Below, one piece after another: positions 29,028 to 37,149 of a DNA stretch of 64,000 bases. How positions within the stretch are numbered: the stretch's first letter is position 1; each line of letters opens with the position of its first letter. A program made the translations under genes and the position numbers. The notes beneath the pieces were generated by a model, which was not told the DNA's origin, searched no databases, and saw nothing but the letters and a program-made list of their open reading frames with translations. Origin of the DNA: Pseudomonas kilonensis (lineage in GTDB: Bacteria; Pseudomonadota; Gammaproteobacteria; Pseudomonadales; Pseudomonadaceae); NCBI RefSeq assembly GCF_001269885.1, contig NZ_LHVH01000007.1, forward strand, positions 62,001 through 126,000, in the 5' to 3' direction.

Positions 29028-29067
29028 TTTGGGCTGAGCTGAGGGTGGCGGTGTCCTCACTGCCGCC

Positions 29068-29161
29068 TTCGCGAGCAGGCTCGCTCCCACAGTGGATCTC
29101 GGTCGTTCACAAATCTTGTGTCCACCGCAAATCCCCTGTGGGAGCGAGCCTGCTCGCGATT
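29068..29161. repeat. Outward-facing REP pair
   Basis: TTCGCGAGCAGGCTCGCTCC (from 29068) and, about 45 bp on, CCTGTGGGAGCGAGCCTGCT (from 29135) form a pair of self-complementary REP units in the opposite arrangement to the REPINs elsewhere. It lies between thiC and the permease gene. Confidence 0.85.
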
Positions 29162-29203
29162 GCGATCATCAGAACAACAAATATCCCTCTGAGACAACGA
29201 CCC

Positions 29204-30496
29204 TTGAACATCCAACCCAGCACCTACTCCCCAGACACCGCCGTCTCCCTGGACAAACGCGTCTTCGGCGCCCGCGATCTGTTTTCCCTGTGGTTCTCCC
29301 TGGGCATCGGCCTGATGGTCTTGCAGGTCGGTGCCTTGCTCGCGCCGGGCCTGGGTCTCAGTGGTTCGTTGCTGGCGATTTTTTTCGGCACGCTGGTGGG
29401 CGTTCTGCTGCTGGCCGCCGTCGGGGTGATCGGCAGTGACACCGGCCTGTCGGCCATGGCCGCCCTCAAGCTCAGCCTCGGCGGCAAGGGCGCGAGCGTG
29501 CCGGCGGTGTTGAATCTGCTGCAGTTGATCGGCTGGGGTTCGTTCGAAATCATCGTCATGCGTGATGCCGCCAGCCTGCTCGGTGCCCGAGCCTTCAGCG
29601 AAGGCAGCCTGGGCTCCAACCCACTGCTGTGGACGCTGTTCTTCGGCGCCCTGGCGACACTGCTCGCCGTGAGCGGGCCGCTGACGTTCGTGCGCAAGGT
29701 CCTGCGCAAGTGGGGCATCTGGTTGCTATTGGCGGCTTGCATCTGGTTGACCTGGAACCTGTTCGCCAAGGCTGATCTGGTTGCGCTGTGGGCCGAGGCA
29801 GGCGATGGTTCTATGCCGTTGGCGGTGGGGTTTGACATCGCCATTGCGATGCCGCTGTCGTGGTTGCCGCTGATTGCCGACTATTCGCGTTTCGGCAAGC
29901 GCGCCAAGAACGTCTTCGGCGGCACTGCCGTGGGCTTCTTCATCGGTAACGTCTGGCTGATGAGCCTGGGCGTGGCCTACACCCTGGCGTTCGCGCCGAG
30001 CGGTGAAGTCAACGCGTTGCTACTGGCCTTGGCTGGCGCCGGGTTGGGCATTCCGCTGCTGCTGATTCTGCTGGATGAGTCGGAAAACGCCTTCGCCGAC
30101 ATTCACTCGGCGGCGGTCTCCAGTGGCATGTTGTCGGGGCTGAAGGTCGAACACCTGGCCTTGGCGATTGGCGTGCTCTGCACCTTGATCGCCTGCTTCG
30201 CGCCGTTGGCGCAATACCAGAACTTCCTGTTGCTGATCGGCTCGGTGTTTGCACCGCTGTTCGGCGTGGTGCTGGTGGACCACTTCATCCTGCGCAAGCG
30301 CAGCAGCCAAGTGGTATCAGCCGCGTTGCGCTGGCCGGCCCTGTTGGCCTGGTTGGGTGGGGTGAGCACTTATCACTTGCTGGCCAACCTCTACCCGGAC
30401 ATCGGCGCAACCCTGCCGTCGCTGATTCTGGCAGGGTTGCTGCAACTGTTGCTGGGCCGGGCTTTCAGCTACGGCCGGGGAACAGCTCGGGCTTGA
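29204..30496 (+). CDS. cytX: NCS1 permease, CytX-type hydroxymethylpyrimidine transporter
   Basis: A 430-residue inner-membrane NCS1-family symporter with about 12 helices. I chose TTG 29204 (NIQPSTYSPDTAVSLDKRVF) because earlier in-frame codons fall inside the REP repeat. LNLLQLIGWGSFEIIVMRDA and PLSWLPLIADYSRFGKRAKN are typical of the cytosine-permease/CytX group. Its place directly after thiC suggests uptake of the thiamin pyrimidine precursor HMP instead of cytosine. It may share the thiC transcript. Its end overlaps the convergent lipoprotein gene by 32 bp. Confidence 0.7.
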   Translation: MNIQPSTYSPDTAVSLDKRVFGARDLFSLWFSLGIGLMVLQVGALLAPGLGLSGSLLAIFFGTLVGVLLLAAVGVIGSDTGLSAMAALKLSLGGKGASVPAVLNLLQLIGWGSFEIIVMRDAASLLGARAFSEGSLGSNPLLWTLFFGALATLLAVSGPLTFVRKVLRKWGIWLLLAACIWLTWNLFAKADLVALWAEAGDGSMPLAVGFDIAIAMPLSWLPLIADYSRFGKRAKNVFGGTAVGFFIGNVWLMSLGVAYTLAFAPSGEVNALLLALAGAGLGIPLLLILLDESENAFADIHSAAVSSGMLSGLKVEHLALAIGVLCTLIACFAPLAQYQNFLLLIGSVFAPLFGVVLVDHFILRKRSSQVVSAALRWPALLAWLGGVSTYHLLANLYPDIGATLPSLILAGLLQLLLGRAFSYGRGTARA

Positions 30497-31211
30497 GGAT
30501 GCCATTGAGGCGTGGGTAAGCGATCTTCAATTCGATGTGGCCCAGGGCGTACGGCGCGATGGTGCTCACTTCGTACTTGAGGATCACCCCGCCGTAGGTC
30601 AGCGCCACGTGTGGGGTTTTCTGGAAGGACCACTGTTTCAGGAACTCGGGTTCCTGATCCAGCTTGGTGCTGATCAGCCAACTGTTGTGGGCGACCTGGG
30701 CGGCTTTCCAGAACGCTTCTTCCTGGCCCGGCAGCAGCATGTCCGACAGCGTCAGCACCTTGTGTTGCTGGCGCGAATAGTTGATGAAGCCGCGACCCGG
30801 CGTGCCGTGGGCGCCGCCGGTGTCCAGGTAGCTGGACAACTCGATGATCACCAGGCCGTCATGTTGCTCACGTACCTTGGCCTGCAAATAGCTGCTGTTG
30901 CGGGGGGCGGCGTTGCGCAGGAACTGCTCGCGATAGGCGGCAAGCGTCGGCGCCGCCGGGGCGTCCGGGGTGGTGCGGGTCATTTGCAGCAGGCGCTTTT
31001 CAACGATGCCGTCCAGAGCTGGCTCGGTGGGAAAGTGCAGGGTATCGATGTTCACCAATGGGCAGTCGGCACTGGCGCAACCTTGTTGCAGCTGTTCCGA
31101 CGCATCGCGGGTGGTTTCCAGCGGTGCGCGATAATTGGGTTGGAACAGGCTTTGGCAAGCGCCCAGGGTCAGGGCAATGGCGGCCACGGAGGCAGTTTTG
31201 AAAAGCGACAT
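30465..31211 (-). CDS. DUF3298 (RsiV-like) lipoprotein
   Basis: A 248-residue predicted lipoprotein. The signal sequence ends with the lipobox LGAC (Cys19), so it is likely anchored in the outer or inner membrane facing the periplasm. The C-terminal half with LDTGGAHGTPGRGFINYSRQ and PYALGHIELKIAYP matches the DUF3298/RsiV-type fold. It fits PA4972 in order. Function unknown; homologous domains bind lysozyme in RsiV, but nothing here shows that. Confidence 0.75.
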   Translation of the reverse strand: MSLFKTASVAAIALTLGACQSLFQPNYRAPLETTRDASEQLQQGCASADCPLVNIDTLHFPTEPALDGIVEKRLLQMTRTTPDAPAAPTLAAYREQFLRNAAPRNSSYLQAKVREQHDGLVIIELSSYLDTGGAHGTPGRGFINYSRQQHKVLTLSDMLLPGQEEAFWKAAQVAHNSWLISTKLDQEPEFLKQWSFQKTPHVALTYGGVILKYEVSTIAPYALGHIELKIAYPRLNGILKPELFPGRS

Positions 31212-31425
31212 GGGCGTCCTTCATGGAACAGGGAAAGGCGAAAAGTTACCCGCTTCGACTGCCAGCAGGACAATCAGTTCGCCACTAAGCTCATTAGAGT
31301 TCTTTCACCTTCTGCCGTCCATCCCGATGAGTGGAAAGGGGCTGCATCAAAGGGTACGGGCGCGTTAGGATGGCGCGAAGCCGAGGTTGGAACCTCGTAT
31401 TGATCGACTGCACACGAGGATTGTC

Positions 31426-32043
31426 ATGACCGATTTCGCCAACGCCACACCGAACACCGTGGACATCGTCAAGCGTGAAACCTGCTTCAAGGGTTTCTAT
31501 AAGCTCGACCGCCTTGTCTTGCGCCACGAGTTGTTTGCCGGTGGCATGAGCCGTGAGATCAGCCGTGAGTTGTTCGTGCGTCATGACGCCGTGTGCGTAT
31601 TGCCCTACGACCCGCAGCGCGATGAAGTGGTGTTGATCGAGCAGTTTCGCGTGGGCGCCATCGGCAAGACCACCAACCCCTGGCTGGTGGAACTGGTGGC
31701 CGGCCTGATCGACAAGGACGAGCAACCGGAAGAAGTTGCTCATCGCGAAGCGCAGGAGGAAGCTGGGCTTGTGTTCGCTGCGCTTTGGCCGATGACCAAA
31801 TATTTTCCATCGCCGGGCGGCAGCAATGAATTCGTACATTTGTACCTGGGGCGTTGCGACAGCACGGGGGCAGGCGGCCTGCATGGCCTTCTGGAGGAAG
31901 CCGAGGACATTCGGGTGAAGGTCTGGGCCTACGAAGATGCCTTGCAAGCTGTGCGCGACGGGCGTATCTGCAACGCGGCCAGCATCATTGCCTTGCAATG
32001 GCTGGCCTTGAATCGCGATGAAGTGAGGGGGCTATGGTCCTGA
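31426..32043 (+). CDS. nudF: ADP-ribose pyrophosphatase (Nudix)
   Basis: A 205-residue Nudix hydrolase that splits ADP-ribose to AMP and ribose 5-phosphate. The ATG at 31426, preceded by GAGGA, is preferred over 31387. The Nudix box reads GLIDKDEQPEEVAHREAQEE followed by AGLV. The Pro fifteen or so residues downstream of the box (KYFPSPGGSNE) fits ADP-ribose specificity. It overlaps the DUF1249 gene by 10 bp and starts the cpdA-region operon (PA4971-PA4969 in PAO1). Confidence 0.92.
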   Translation: MTDFANATPNTVDIVKRETCFKGFYKLDRLVLRHELFAGGMSREISRELFVRHDAVCVLPYDPQRDEVVLIEQFRVGAIGKTTNPWLVELVAGLIDKDEQPEEVAHREAQEEAGLVFAALWPMTKYFPSPGGSNEFVHLYLGRCDSTGAGGLHGLLEEAEDIRVKVWAYEDALQAVRDGRICNAASIIALQWLALNRDEVRGLWS

Positions 32044-32486
32044 ACAAGCTGCGCGACCGCTATCGCGTCGATCTGGTGGGGTTGCAGGCCGCCTGCGAGG
32101 CCAATTACGCTCGCCTGATGCGCTTGTTGCCGGACATGCGCAACGACCCGGCGCCTCGGCGCATCGCCGTGACCCACGGCGACCAGATGCTGGGCGTGCT
32201 GGCCCTGGAAGTGCTGCAGACCTGTCCCTACACCACCACGTTGCAAGTGCGTCAGGAGCACAGCCTGCCTTGGTTGCCGGTGCCGCAACTGGAGGTCCAG
32301 GTCTATCACGATGCGCGCATGGCCGAAGTTGTCAGTGCCGAACATGCACGACGCTTTCGTGGCATCTATCCTTACCCCAATGCCTCGATGCACCAGCCGG
32401 ATGAAAAAGCCCAGTTGAACCTGTTCCTGGGCGAGTGGCTGAGTCATTGCCTGGCGCTGGGCCACGAGTTCGAAGTCGTTCGGTAG
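32034..32486 (+). CDS. DUF1249 protein (YqiB-like)
   Basis: A 150-residue protein overlapping the nudF end by 10 bp. It starts MVLNKLRDRYRVDLVGLQAA and contains RIAVTHGDQMLGVLALEVLQ and ARRFRGIYPYPNASMHQPDE, which fit DUF1249. Gene order nudF-yqiB-cpdA is conserved in gammaproteobacteria. Function unknown. Confidence 0.85.
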   Translation: MVLNKLRDRYRVDLVGLQAACEANYARLMRLLPDMRNDPAPRRIAVTHGDQMLGVLALEVLQTCPYTTTLQVRQEHSLPWLPVPQLEVQVYHDARMAEVVSAEHARRFRGIYPYPNASMHQPDEKAQLNLFLGEWLSHCLALGHEFEVVR

Positions 32487-32585
32487 TTGTGAACCGGTTC
32501 CGGTTCGCGGGTTTCCCCTTTCGATCGTCCCCCAGCATAATTGCGGCTTCATGCAACGGCGTGACTGCGCCTGGGAGAGAGCGAT

Positions 32586-33401
32586 TTGCCGAGCGTATCC
32601 AGCTTGACCACTGCCGATGCGGCGTTGCTGGTCCAACTGTCTGACAGCCATTTGTTCGCCGAGGCCGATGCCTCGTTGCTGGGCATGAATACCCGTGACA
32701 GTTTGCGGGCGGTCATTGATTTGGTGCTCAAGCAGCAGCCGGACATTGACCTGATGCTCGCCACCGGGGACCTGTCCCAGGACGGTACGCTGGAGTCCTA
32801 CGAGGCGTTTCGGCAATTGACTGCGCGAATCGATGCGCCGGCGCGGTGGATTCCCGGTAACCATGATGAGCCGCAGGTGATGCTCAAGGCGACGGTCAAG
32901 AGCAGGTTGCTCGATCCGGTGGTGGACATTGGCAATTGGCGCGTGACGATGCTCGATTCTGCCGTGCCTGGTTCGGTGCCGGGTTTTTTGGCCGAGGAGC
33001 AGTTGATTCTGTTGGCCAATGCCTTGAGTGAGGCGCCGGAGCGGCATCACTTGGTGTGTCTGCATCATCATCCTGTTTCGATTGGGTGTGTGTGGATGGA
33101 GCCGATTGGGTTGCGTAATCCTGAGGCGCTGTTTGCGGTGTTGGATCGGTTTCCCCAGGTGCGGGCGGTGTTGTGGGGGCATGTGCATCAGGAGGTTGAT
33201 CGGGTGCGCGAGGGGGTTCGTTTGTTGGCTTCACCTTCGACCTGTATTCAGTTTGAGCCTGGGAGTGAGGATTTTGCGGTGGGCTCGCAGGCGCCGGGGT
33301 ATCGGTGGTTGCGGTTGTTGCCGGATGGGCGATTGGAGACGGGGGTTGAGCGGGTGGTTGGGTTTGCGTTTACCCCGGACTATGGCTCCAACGGGTACTG
33401 A
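32586..33401 (+). CDS. cpdA: 3',5'-cyclic-AMP phosphodiesterase
   Basis: CpdA hydrolyses cAMP, limiting CRP/Vfr signalling. The 271-residue metallophosphoesterase starts at TTG 32586 with GGGAGAGA upstream. Metal-binding motifs are LVQLSDSHLF (DxH), ATGDLSQDG (GD), PGNHDEP (GNHD), LHHHPVS and LWGHVHQE (GH). The 3' third has very unusual codon use: in the 63 codons from 33051 only two end in C, while the 5' part follows the normal C-rich pattern. A REP cluster begins just after the stop. Confidence 0.93.
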   Translation: MPSVSSLTTADAALLVQLSDSHLFAEADASLLGMNTRDSLRAVIDLVLKQQPDIDLMLATGDLSQDGTLESYEAFRQLTARIDAPARWIPGNHDEPQVMLKATVKSRLLDPVVDIGNWRVTMLDSAVPGSVPGFLAEEQLILLANALSEAPERHHLVCLHHHPVSIGCVWMEPIGLRNPEALFAVLDRFPQVRAVLWGHVHQEVDRVREGVRLLASPSTCIQFEPGSEDFAVGSQAPGYRWLRLLPDGRLETGVERVVGFAFTPDYGSNGY

Positions 33402-33455
33402 GGACGAGGCGGCCTGACAGCTGGCCTGTCTCTCCCGGTTGTACATCTTTCAGAT

Positions 33456-33632
33456 CTGTGGGAGCAAAGCTTGCTCGCGAGGCGGCCTGATAGCCGACCT
33501 GATTCTCCGGTCATACCCCGATCCAATTGTGGGAGCGGGCTTGCTCGCGAAGACGGCGCTACATTCAGCATGGATGCAAGCAGACCCACCGCCATCGCGA
33601 GCAAGCTTTGCTCCCACAGAGATCGGCGGTGG
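33456..33632 (+). repeat. Left arm of a 177-bp inverted repeat flanking the DUF6124 gene
   Basis: The arm contains three REP units (33456-33480, 33528-33550, 33597-33619) with unique sequence between them. It matches the reverse complement of 34309-34485 over its full length, about 160 of 177 positions by eye with no gaps. It fills most of the non-coding gap 33402-33883. A fourth REP unit lies at 33661-33700. Confidence 0.9.
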
Positions 33633-33660
33633 ACGCTGATCTTATAAACGACCAAAAACC

Positions 33661-33700
33661 TGTGTGGGAGCGAGCTTGCTCGCGATGGCGGCTGACAGCC
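33661..33700. repeat. Single REP unit inside the DUF6124 segment
   Basis: TGTGGGAGCGAGCTTGCTCG and the flanking GATGGCGGCTGACAGCC form one REP hairpin. It lies inside the segment bounded by the 177-bp arms and has no inverted partner nearby. Confidence 0.75.
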
Positions 33701-33803
33701 GACCAGGGTTTGTGGGAATGGTCGGACATCCTTCCTGGTTCAAGCAGATTTTTCCGACGAGCTCTGGCGGTTACTGGGTGGGAAGGGCTGTCGCTAACCT
33801 TTT

Positions 33804-33830
33804 CCCGTCGCTGAAAGTTCAGCGGCCGGG
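33804..33830 (+). promoter_or_regulatory. Hairpin in the leader of the DUF6124 gene
   Basis: CCCG (33804-33807) and CGCTGA (33809-33814) pair with TCAGCG (33819-33824) and CGGG (33827-33830) around the tetraloop AAGT. AGGAGGG follows at 33848-33854, 30 bp before the start codon and so too far to be its ribosome site. The leader looks structured; its role is unknown. Confidence 0.4.
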
Positions 33831-33883
33831 CCTGGAAACCCGAAAGTAGGAGGGCGTTATTTCAATCCTAGTGGAGCGCCAAC

Positions 33884-34243
33884 ATGTCTGAAGATAACTC
33901 TGGGCCAACAAAAAAAGATTCCATTTCTCCCGAAGCCAGCCAGATTCCCCCGATACTCGATGAAGCCGCCAAGCGAGCCATCGACCATTATCTTGATCCC
34001 AAACCTCAAGCCAAAAAGAAAAAGCCCTCAGGTCAACTGTTCACCGTCGTGGACGGCGTCGACACCGAAAGCCTGCTGGCCAACCTCAGCGAAACCCTGG
34101 CCTCAGCCGATGCCATGGTCAGCGACCTTGCCTTCGACCTGAAAGGCTCGCGACGCCATGTTGCCCTTGGCATTCAGCAACTGATCGAGCTGGGCGCTTT
34201 ATTGGCGAATCGGATGCTGGACAACGTCAACACACAACCCTGA
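33884..34243 (+). CDS. DUF6124 family protein
   Basis: A 119-residue protein of a Pseudomonas-restricted family of unknown function. The first half is Pro/Lys-rich and polar; AAKRAIDHYLDPKPQ and FTVVDGVDTESLLANLSETL lead into a helical C-terminus with SDLAFDLKGSRRHVALGIQQ and LIELGALLANRML, the conserved part of the family. GTGGAG lies just before the ATG. It sits alone between two inverted REP blocks, with REP-rich gaps on both sides. No signal peptide, membrane segment or catalytic motif is seen. Confidence 0.8.
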   Translation: MSEDNSGPTKKDSISPEASQIPPILDEAAKRAIDHYLDPKPQAKKKKPSGQLFTVVDGVDTESLLANLSETLASADAMVSDLAFDLKGSRRHVALGIQQLIELGALLANRMLDNVNTQP

Positions 34244-34308
34244 CCACACCGCGAGCAGAAGCGAGAAGGCTCCCACAGAGGGAGTGGTGGTGGGTGCGGG
34301 ATCAATGC

Positions 34309-34485
34309 CCACCGCCGATCCCTGTGGGAGCTGAGCTTGCTCGCGATAGCGGTGGGTCTGCTTGCATTAATGCTGAATGTGCCTTCGTCTTCGCGAGCAA
34401 GCCCGCTCCCACAATCGGATCGGAGTACGACCGGAGAACCAGGCCAGCTGTCAGGCCGCCTCGCGAGCAAGCTTTGCTCCCACAG
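34309..34485 (-). repeat. Right arm of the 177-bp inverted repeat
   Basis: This is the reverse complement of the left arm (33456-33632), about 90% identical by eye and equal in length. Differences are scattered single substitutions plus a short block near AGACGGCGCTAC. It fills most of the gap 34244-34593, where a degenerate REP half also occurs at about 34250-34278. Confidence 0.9.
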
Positions 34486-34593
34486 GTGCTGTGATCGACG
34501 ATTCATAGGAGGCAACAACACGGTCAAATCCCCCCCAATCACCGCAATCTCCCTGTAAACTCCGGCTTTTGCCCAACACCCAGGGAGTCGGCA

Positions 34594-35202
34594 ATGTCGG
34601 GTTCGATCCTTTATATCCATGGCCTCAACAGCGCCCCGGCGTCGACCAAGGCCAGCCAGTTGACGCAAGTGATGACGCGCCTGGGCCTGAGCGACCAGTT
34701 GCAGGTGCCCGCCTTGCATCACCACCCCCGCCAGGCCATCGGTCAGTTGGAACAGGCGATTACAGAACTGGGGCGCCCGCTGCTGGTCGGCAGCTCGCTC
34801 GGCGGCTACTATGCCACTCACTTGGCCGAGCGCCACGGGCTCAAGGCCCTGCTGGTCAACCCTGCCGTCAGCCCGCATCGGCTGTTCGACGGCTACCTGG
34901 GCACGCAGAAGAATTTGTACACCGACGAAACCTGGGAATTGACCCACGACCACGTCACGGCCTTGGCCGAACTGCAAGTCCCGGCGCCCCGGGATCCGCA
35001 GCGGTTTCAGGTATGGTTGCAAACCGGTGACGAAACGCTGGATTATCGCCACGCCCAGCAGTATTACCGCGCCTGTGCCTTGCGCATCCAGGCCGGCGGC
35101 GACCACAGTTTCCAAGGGTTTGCCCAGCAGTTGCCGGCGCTGTTGAGTTTTGCCGGCATTGGCGCCGATTTGCACCAGGCGATCGACTTCACGTCGCTGT
35201 GA
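34594..35202 (+). CDS. yqiA: YqiA-type esterase (alpha/beta hydrolase)
   Basis: A 202-residue UPF0227/YqiA hydrolase. The start is SGSILYIHGLNSAPASTKAS; the nucleophile elbow is LLVGSSLGGYYAT (Ser), and the late GGDHSFQGF supplies the His. It lies just upstream of parE, as yqiA-parE do in E. coli and PA4968-PA4967 in PAO1. The 42-bp gap suggests co-transcription. Natural substrate unknown. Confidence 0.88.
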   Translation: MSGSILYIHGLNSAPASTKASQLTQVMTRLGLSDQLQVPALHHHPRQAIGQLEQAITELGRPLLVGSSLGGYYATHLAERHGLKALLVNPAVSPHRLFDGYLGTQKNLYTDETWELTHDHVTALAELQVPAPRDPQRFQVWLQTGDETLDYRHAQQYYRACALRIQAGGDHSFQGFAQQLPALLSFAGIGADLHQAIDFTSL

Positions 35203-35244
35203 GCCCATCGCCCCTTTTTCATTGAACACTGACGACGAGACCCC

Positions 35245-37149
35245 ATGGCCACTCCCAGCGCTAGCTCTTATAACGCAGACGCCATCGAAGTCCTCTCGGG
35301 CCTCGACCCGGTGCGCAAGCGCCCCGGCATGTACACCGACACCAGTCGGCCGAACCACCTCGCCCAGGAAGTCATCGACAACAGTGTCGACGAAGCCTTG
35401 GCCGGGCACGCCCGTTCGGTGCAGGTCATCCTGCACGCCGATCACTCGCTGGAAGTCAGCGACGATGGCCGCGGCATGCCGGTGGACATTCACCCCGAAG
35501 AGGGTGTGTCGGGCGTCGAGCTGATCCTCACCAAGCTCCACGCCGGCGGCAAGTTTTCCAACAAGAACTACCAGTTCTCCGGCGGTCTGCACGGGGTGGG
35601 TATTTCCGTGGTCAACGCCTTGTCGACCCAGGTGCGGGTGCGGGTCAAGCGTGATGGCAACGAATACCAGATGACCTTCGCCGACGGCTACAAGGCCACC
35701 GAGCTGGAAGTGGTCGGCACCGTCGGCAAGCGCAACACCGGGACCAGCGTGTATTTCGCCCCGGACCCGAAGTATTTCGACTCACCGAAGTTTTCCGTCA
35801 GCCGCCTCAAGCACGTGCTCAAGGCCAAGGCTGTGTTGTGCCCGGGGCTGCTGGTCAGTTTCGAGGACAAGGCCACCGGCGAGAAAGTCGAATGGCATTA
35901 CGAAGATGGCCTGCGCTCCTACCTGGTGGACGCGGTCAACGGTTTCGAACGCCTGCCCGACGAGCCGTTCTGCGGCAGCCTGGCCGGTAACAAGGAAGCG
36001 GTGGACTGGGCGCTGTTGTGGCTGCCCGAAGGCGGCGAAAGCGTTCAGGAAAGCTACGTCAACCTGATCCCCACGGCCCAGGGCGGCACCCACGTCAACG
36101 GCTTGCGCCAGGGCCTACTCGATGCGATGCGCGAGTTCTGTGAGTTCCGCAACTTGCTGCCCCGTGGCGTGAAGCTGGCGCCGGAAGACGTCTGGGAACG
36201 CATCGCCTTCGTGCTGTCGATGAAGATGCAGGAGCCGCAGTTCTCCGGTCAGACCAAGGAGCGCCTGTCGTCCCGCGAAGCGGCGGCGTTTGTTTCCGGG
36301 GTGGTCAAGGACGCGTTCAGCCTGTGGCTCAACGCTAACCCGGAAACCGGTTTGGCCCTGGCAGAGTTGGCAATCAATAACGCCGGCCGCCGTCTCAAGG
36401 CCAGCAAGAAAGTCGAGCGCAAGCGCATCACCCAGGGGCCGGCATTGCCGGGCAAGCTCGCCGATTGTGCCGGGCAGGATCCGATGCGTTCCGAGCTGTT
36501 CCTGGTGGAAGGTGACTCCGCCGGCGGCTCGGCCAAGCAGGCGCGGGACAAGGAATTCCAGGCGATTCTGCCGCTGCGGGGCAAGATCCTCAACACCTGG
36601 GAAGTGGACGGCAGCGAAGTGCTGGCCAGCCAGGAAGTGCATAACATCGCGGTGGCCATCGGTGTCGATCCGGGCGCCGCCGACATGAGCCAGCTGCGCT
36701 ACGGCAAGATCTGCATCCTCGCCGACGCCGACTCCGACGGCCTGCACATCGCCACGTTGCTCTGTGCCTTGTTCGTTCAGCATTTCCGCCCGCTGGTGGA
36801 TGCCGGCCACGTCTATGTGGCGATGCCGCCGCTGTACCGCATCGACCTGGGCAAGGAGATCTACTACGCCCTGGACGAAGCCGAGCGCGACGGCATTCTC
36901 GATCGCCTGGTGGCCGAGAAAAAACGCGGCAAGCCGCAGGTCACCCGATTCAAGGGCCTGGGCGAGATGAACCCGCCGCAGTTGCGTGAAACCACCATGG
37001 ACCCGAACACGCGCCGCCTGGTGCAGTTGACCCTGGATGATTTTGAAGCGACGTCGGAAATGATGGACATGCTGCTGGCGAAGAAACGCGCGGGTGACCG
37101 CAAATCCTGGCTTGAATCCAAAGGGAACCTGGCCGAGGTGCTGGCCTGA
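35245..37149 (+). CDS. parE: DNA topoisomerase IV subunit B
   Basis: ParE is the ATPase subunit of topoisomerase IV, which decatenates daughter chromosomes. The 634-residue protein has the GHKL ATPase motif VIDNSVDEALAGHA, SDDGRGMPVDIHPEEGVSG and GGLHGVGISVVNAL. The TOPRIM domain has VEGDSAGGSAKQARD and ADADSDGLHIATL. The quinolone region PLRGKILNTWEVDGSEVLAS appears normal. Its stop overlaps the next start by one base (TGATG). Confidence 0.97.
   Translation: MATPSASSYNADAIEVLSGLDPVRKRPGMYTDTSRPNHLAQEVIDNSVDEALAGHARSVQVILHADHSLEVSDDGRGMPVDIHPEEGVSGVELILTKLHAGGKFSNKNYQFSGGLHGVGISVVNALSTQVRVRVKRDGNEYQMTFADGYKATELEVVGTVGKRNTGTSVYFAPDPKYFDSPKFSVSRLKHVLKAKAVLCPGLLVSFEDKATGEKVEWHYEDGLRSYLVDAVNGFERLPDEPFCGSLAGNKEAVDWALLWLPEGGESVQESYVNLIPTAQGGTHVNGLRQGLLDAMREFCEFRNLLPRGVKLAPEDVWERIAFVLSMKMQEPQFSGQTKERLSSREAAAFVSGVVKDAFSLWLNANPETGLALAELAINNAGRRLKASKKVERKRITQGPALPGKLADCAGQDPMRSELFLVEGDSAGGSAKQARDKEFQAILPLRGKILNTWEVDGSEVLASQEVHNIAVAIGVDPGAADMSQLRYGKICILADADSDGLHIATLLCALFVQHFRPLVDAGHVYVAMPPLYRIDLGKEIYYALDEAERDGILDRLVAEKKRGKPQVTRFKGLGEMNPPQLRETTMDPNTRRLVQLTLDDFEATSEMMDMLLAKKRAGDRKSWLESKGNLAEVLA

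Noticed and set aside
33439..34494. Several short ORFs in the REP-rich gaps around the DUF6124 gene
   Set aside because: They translate the repeats themselves (SKACSRGGL-like peptides) and would recur at every REP copy.
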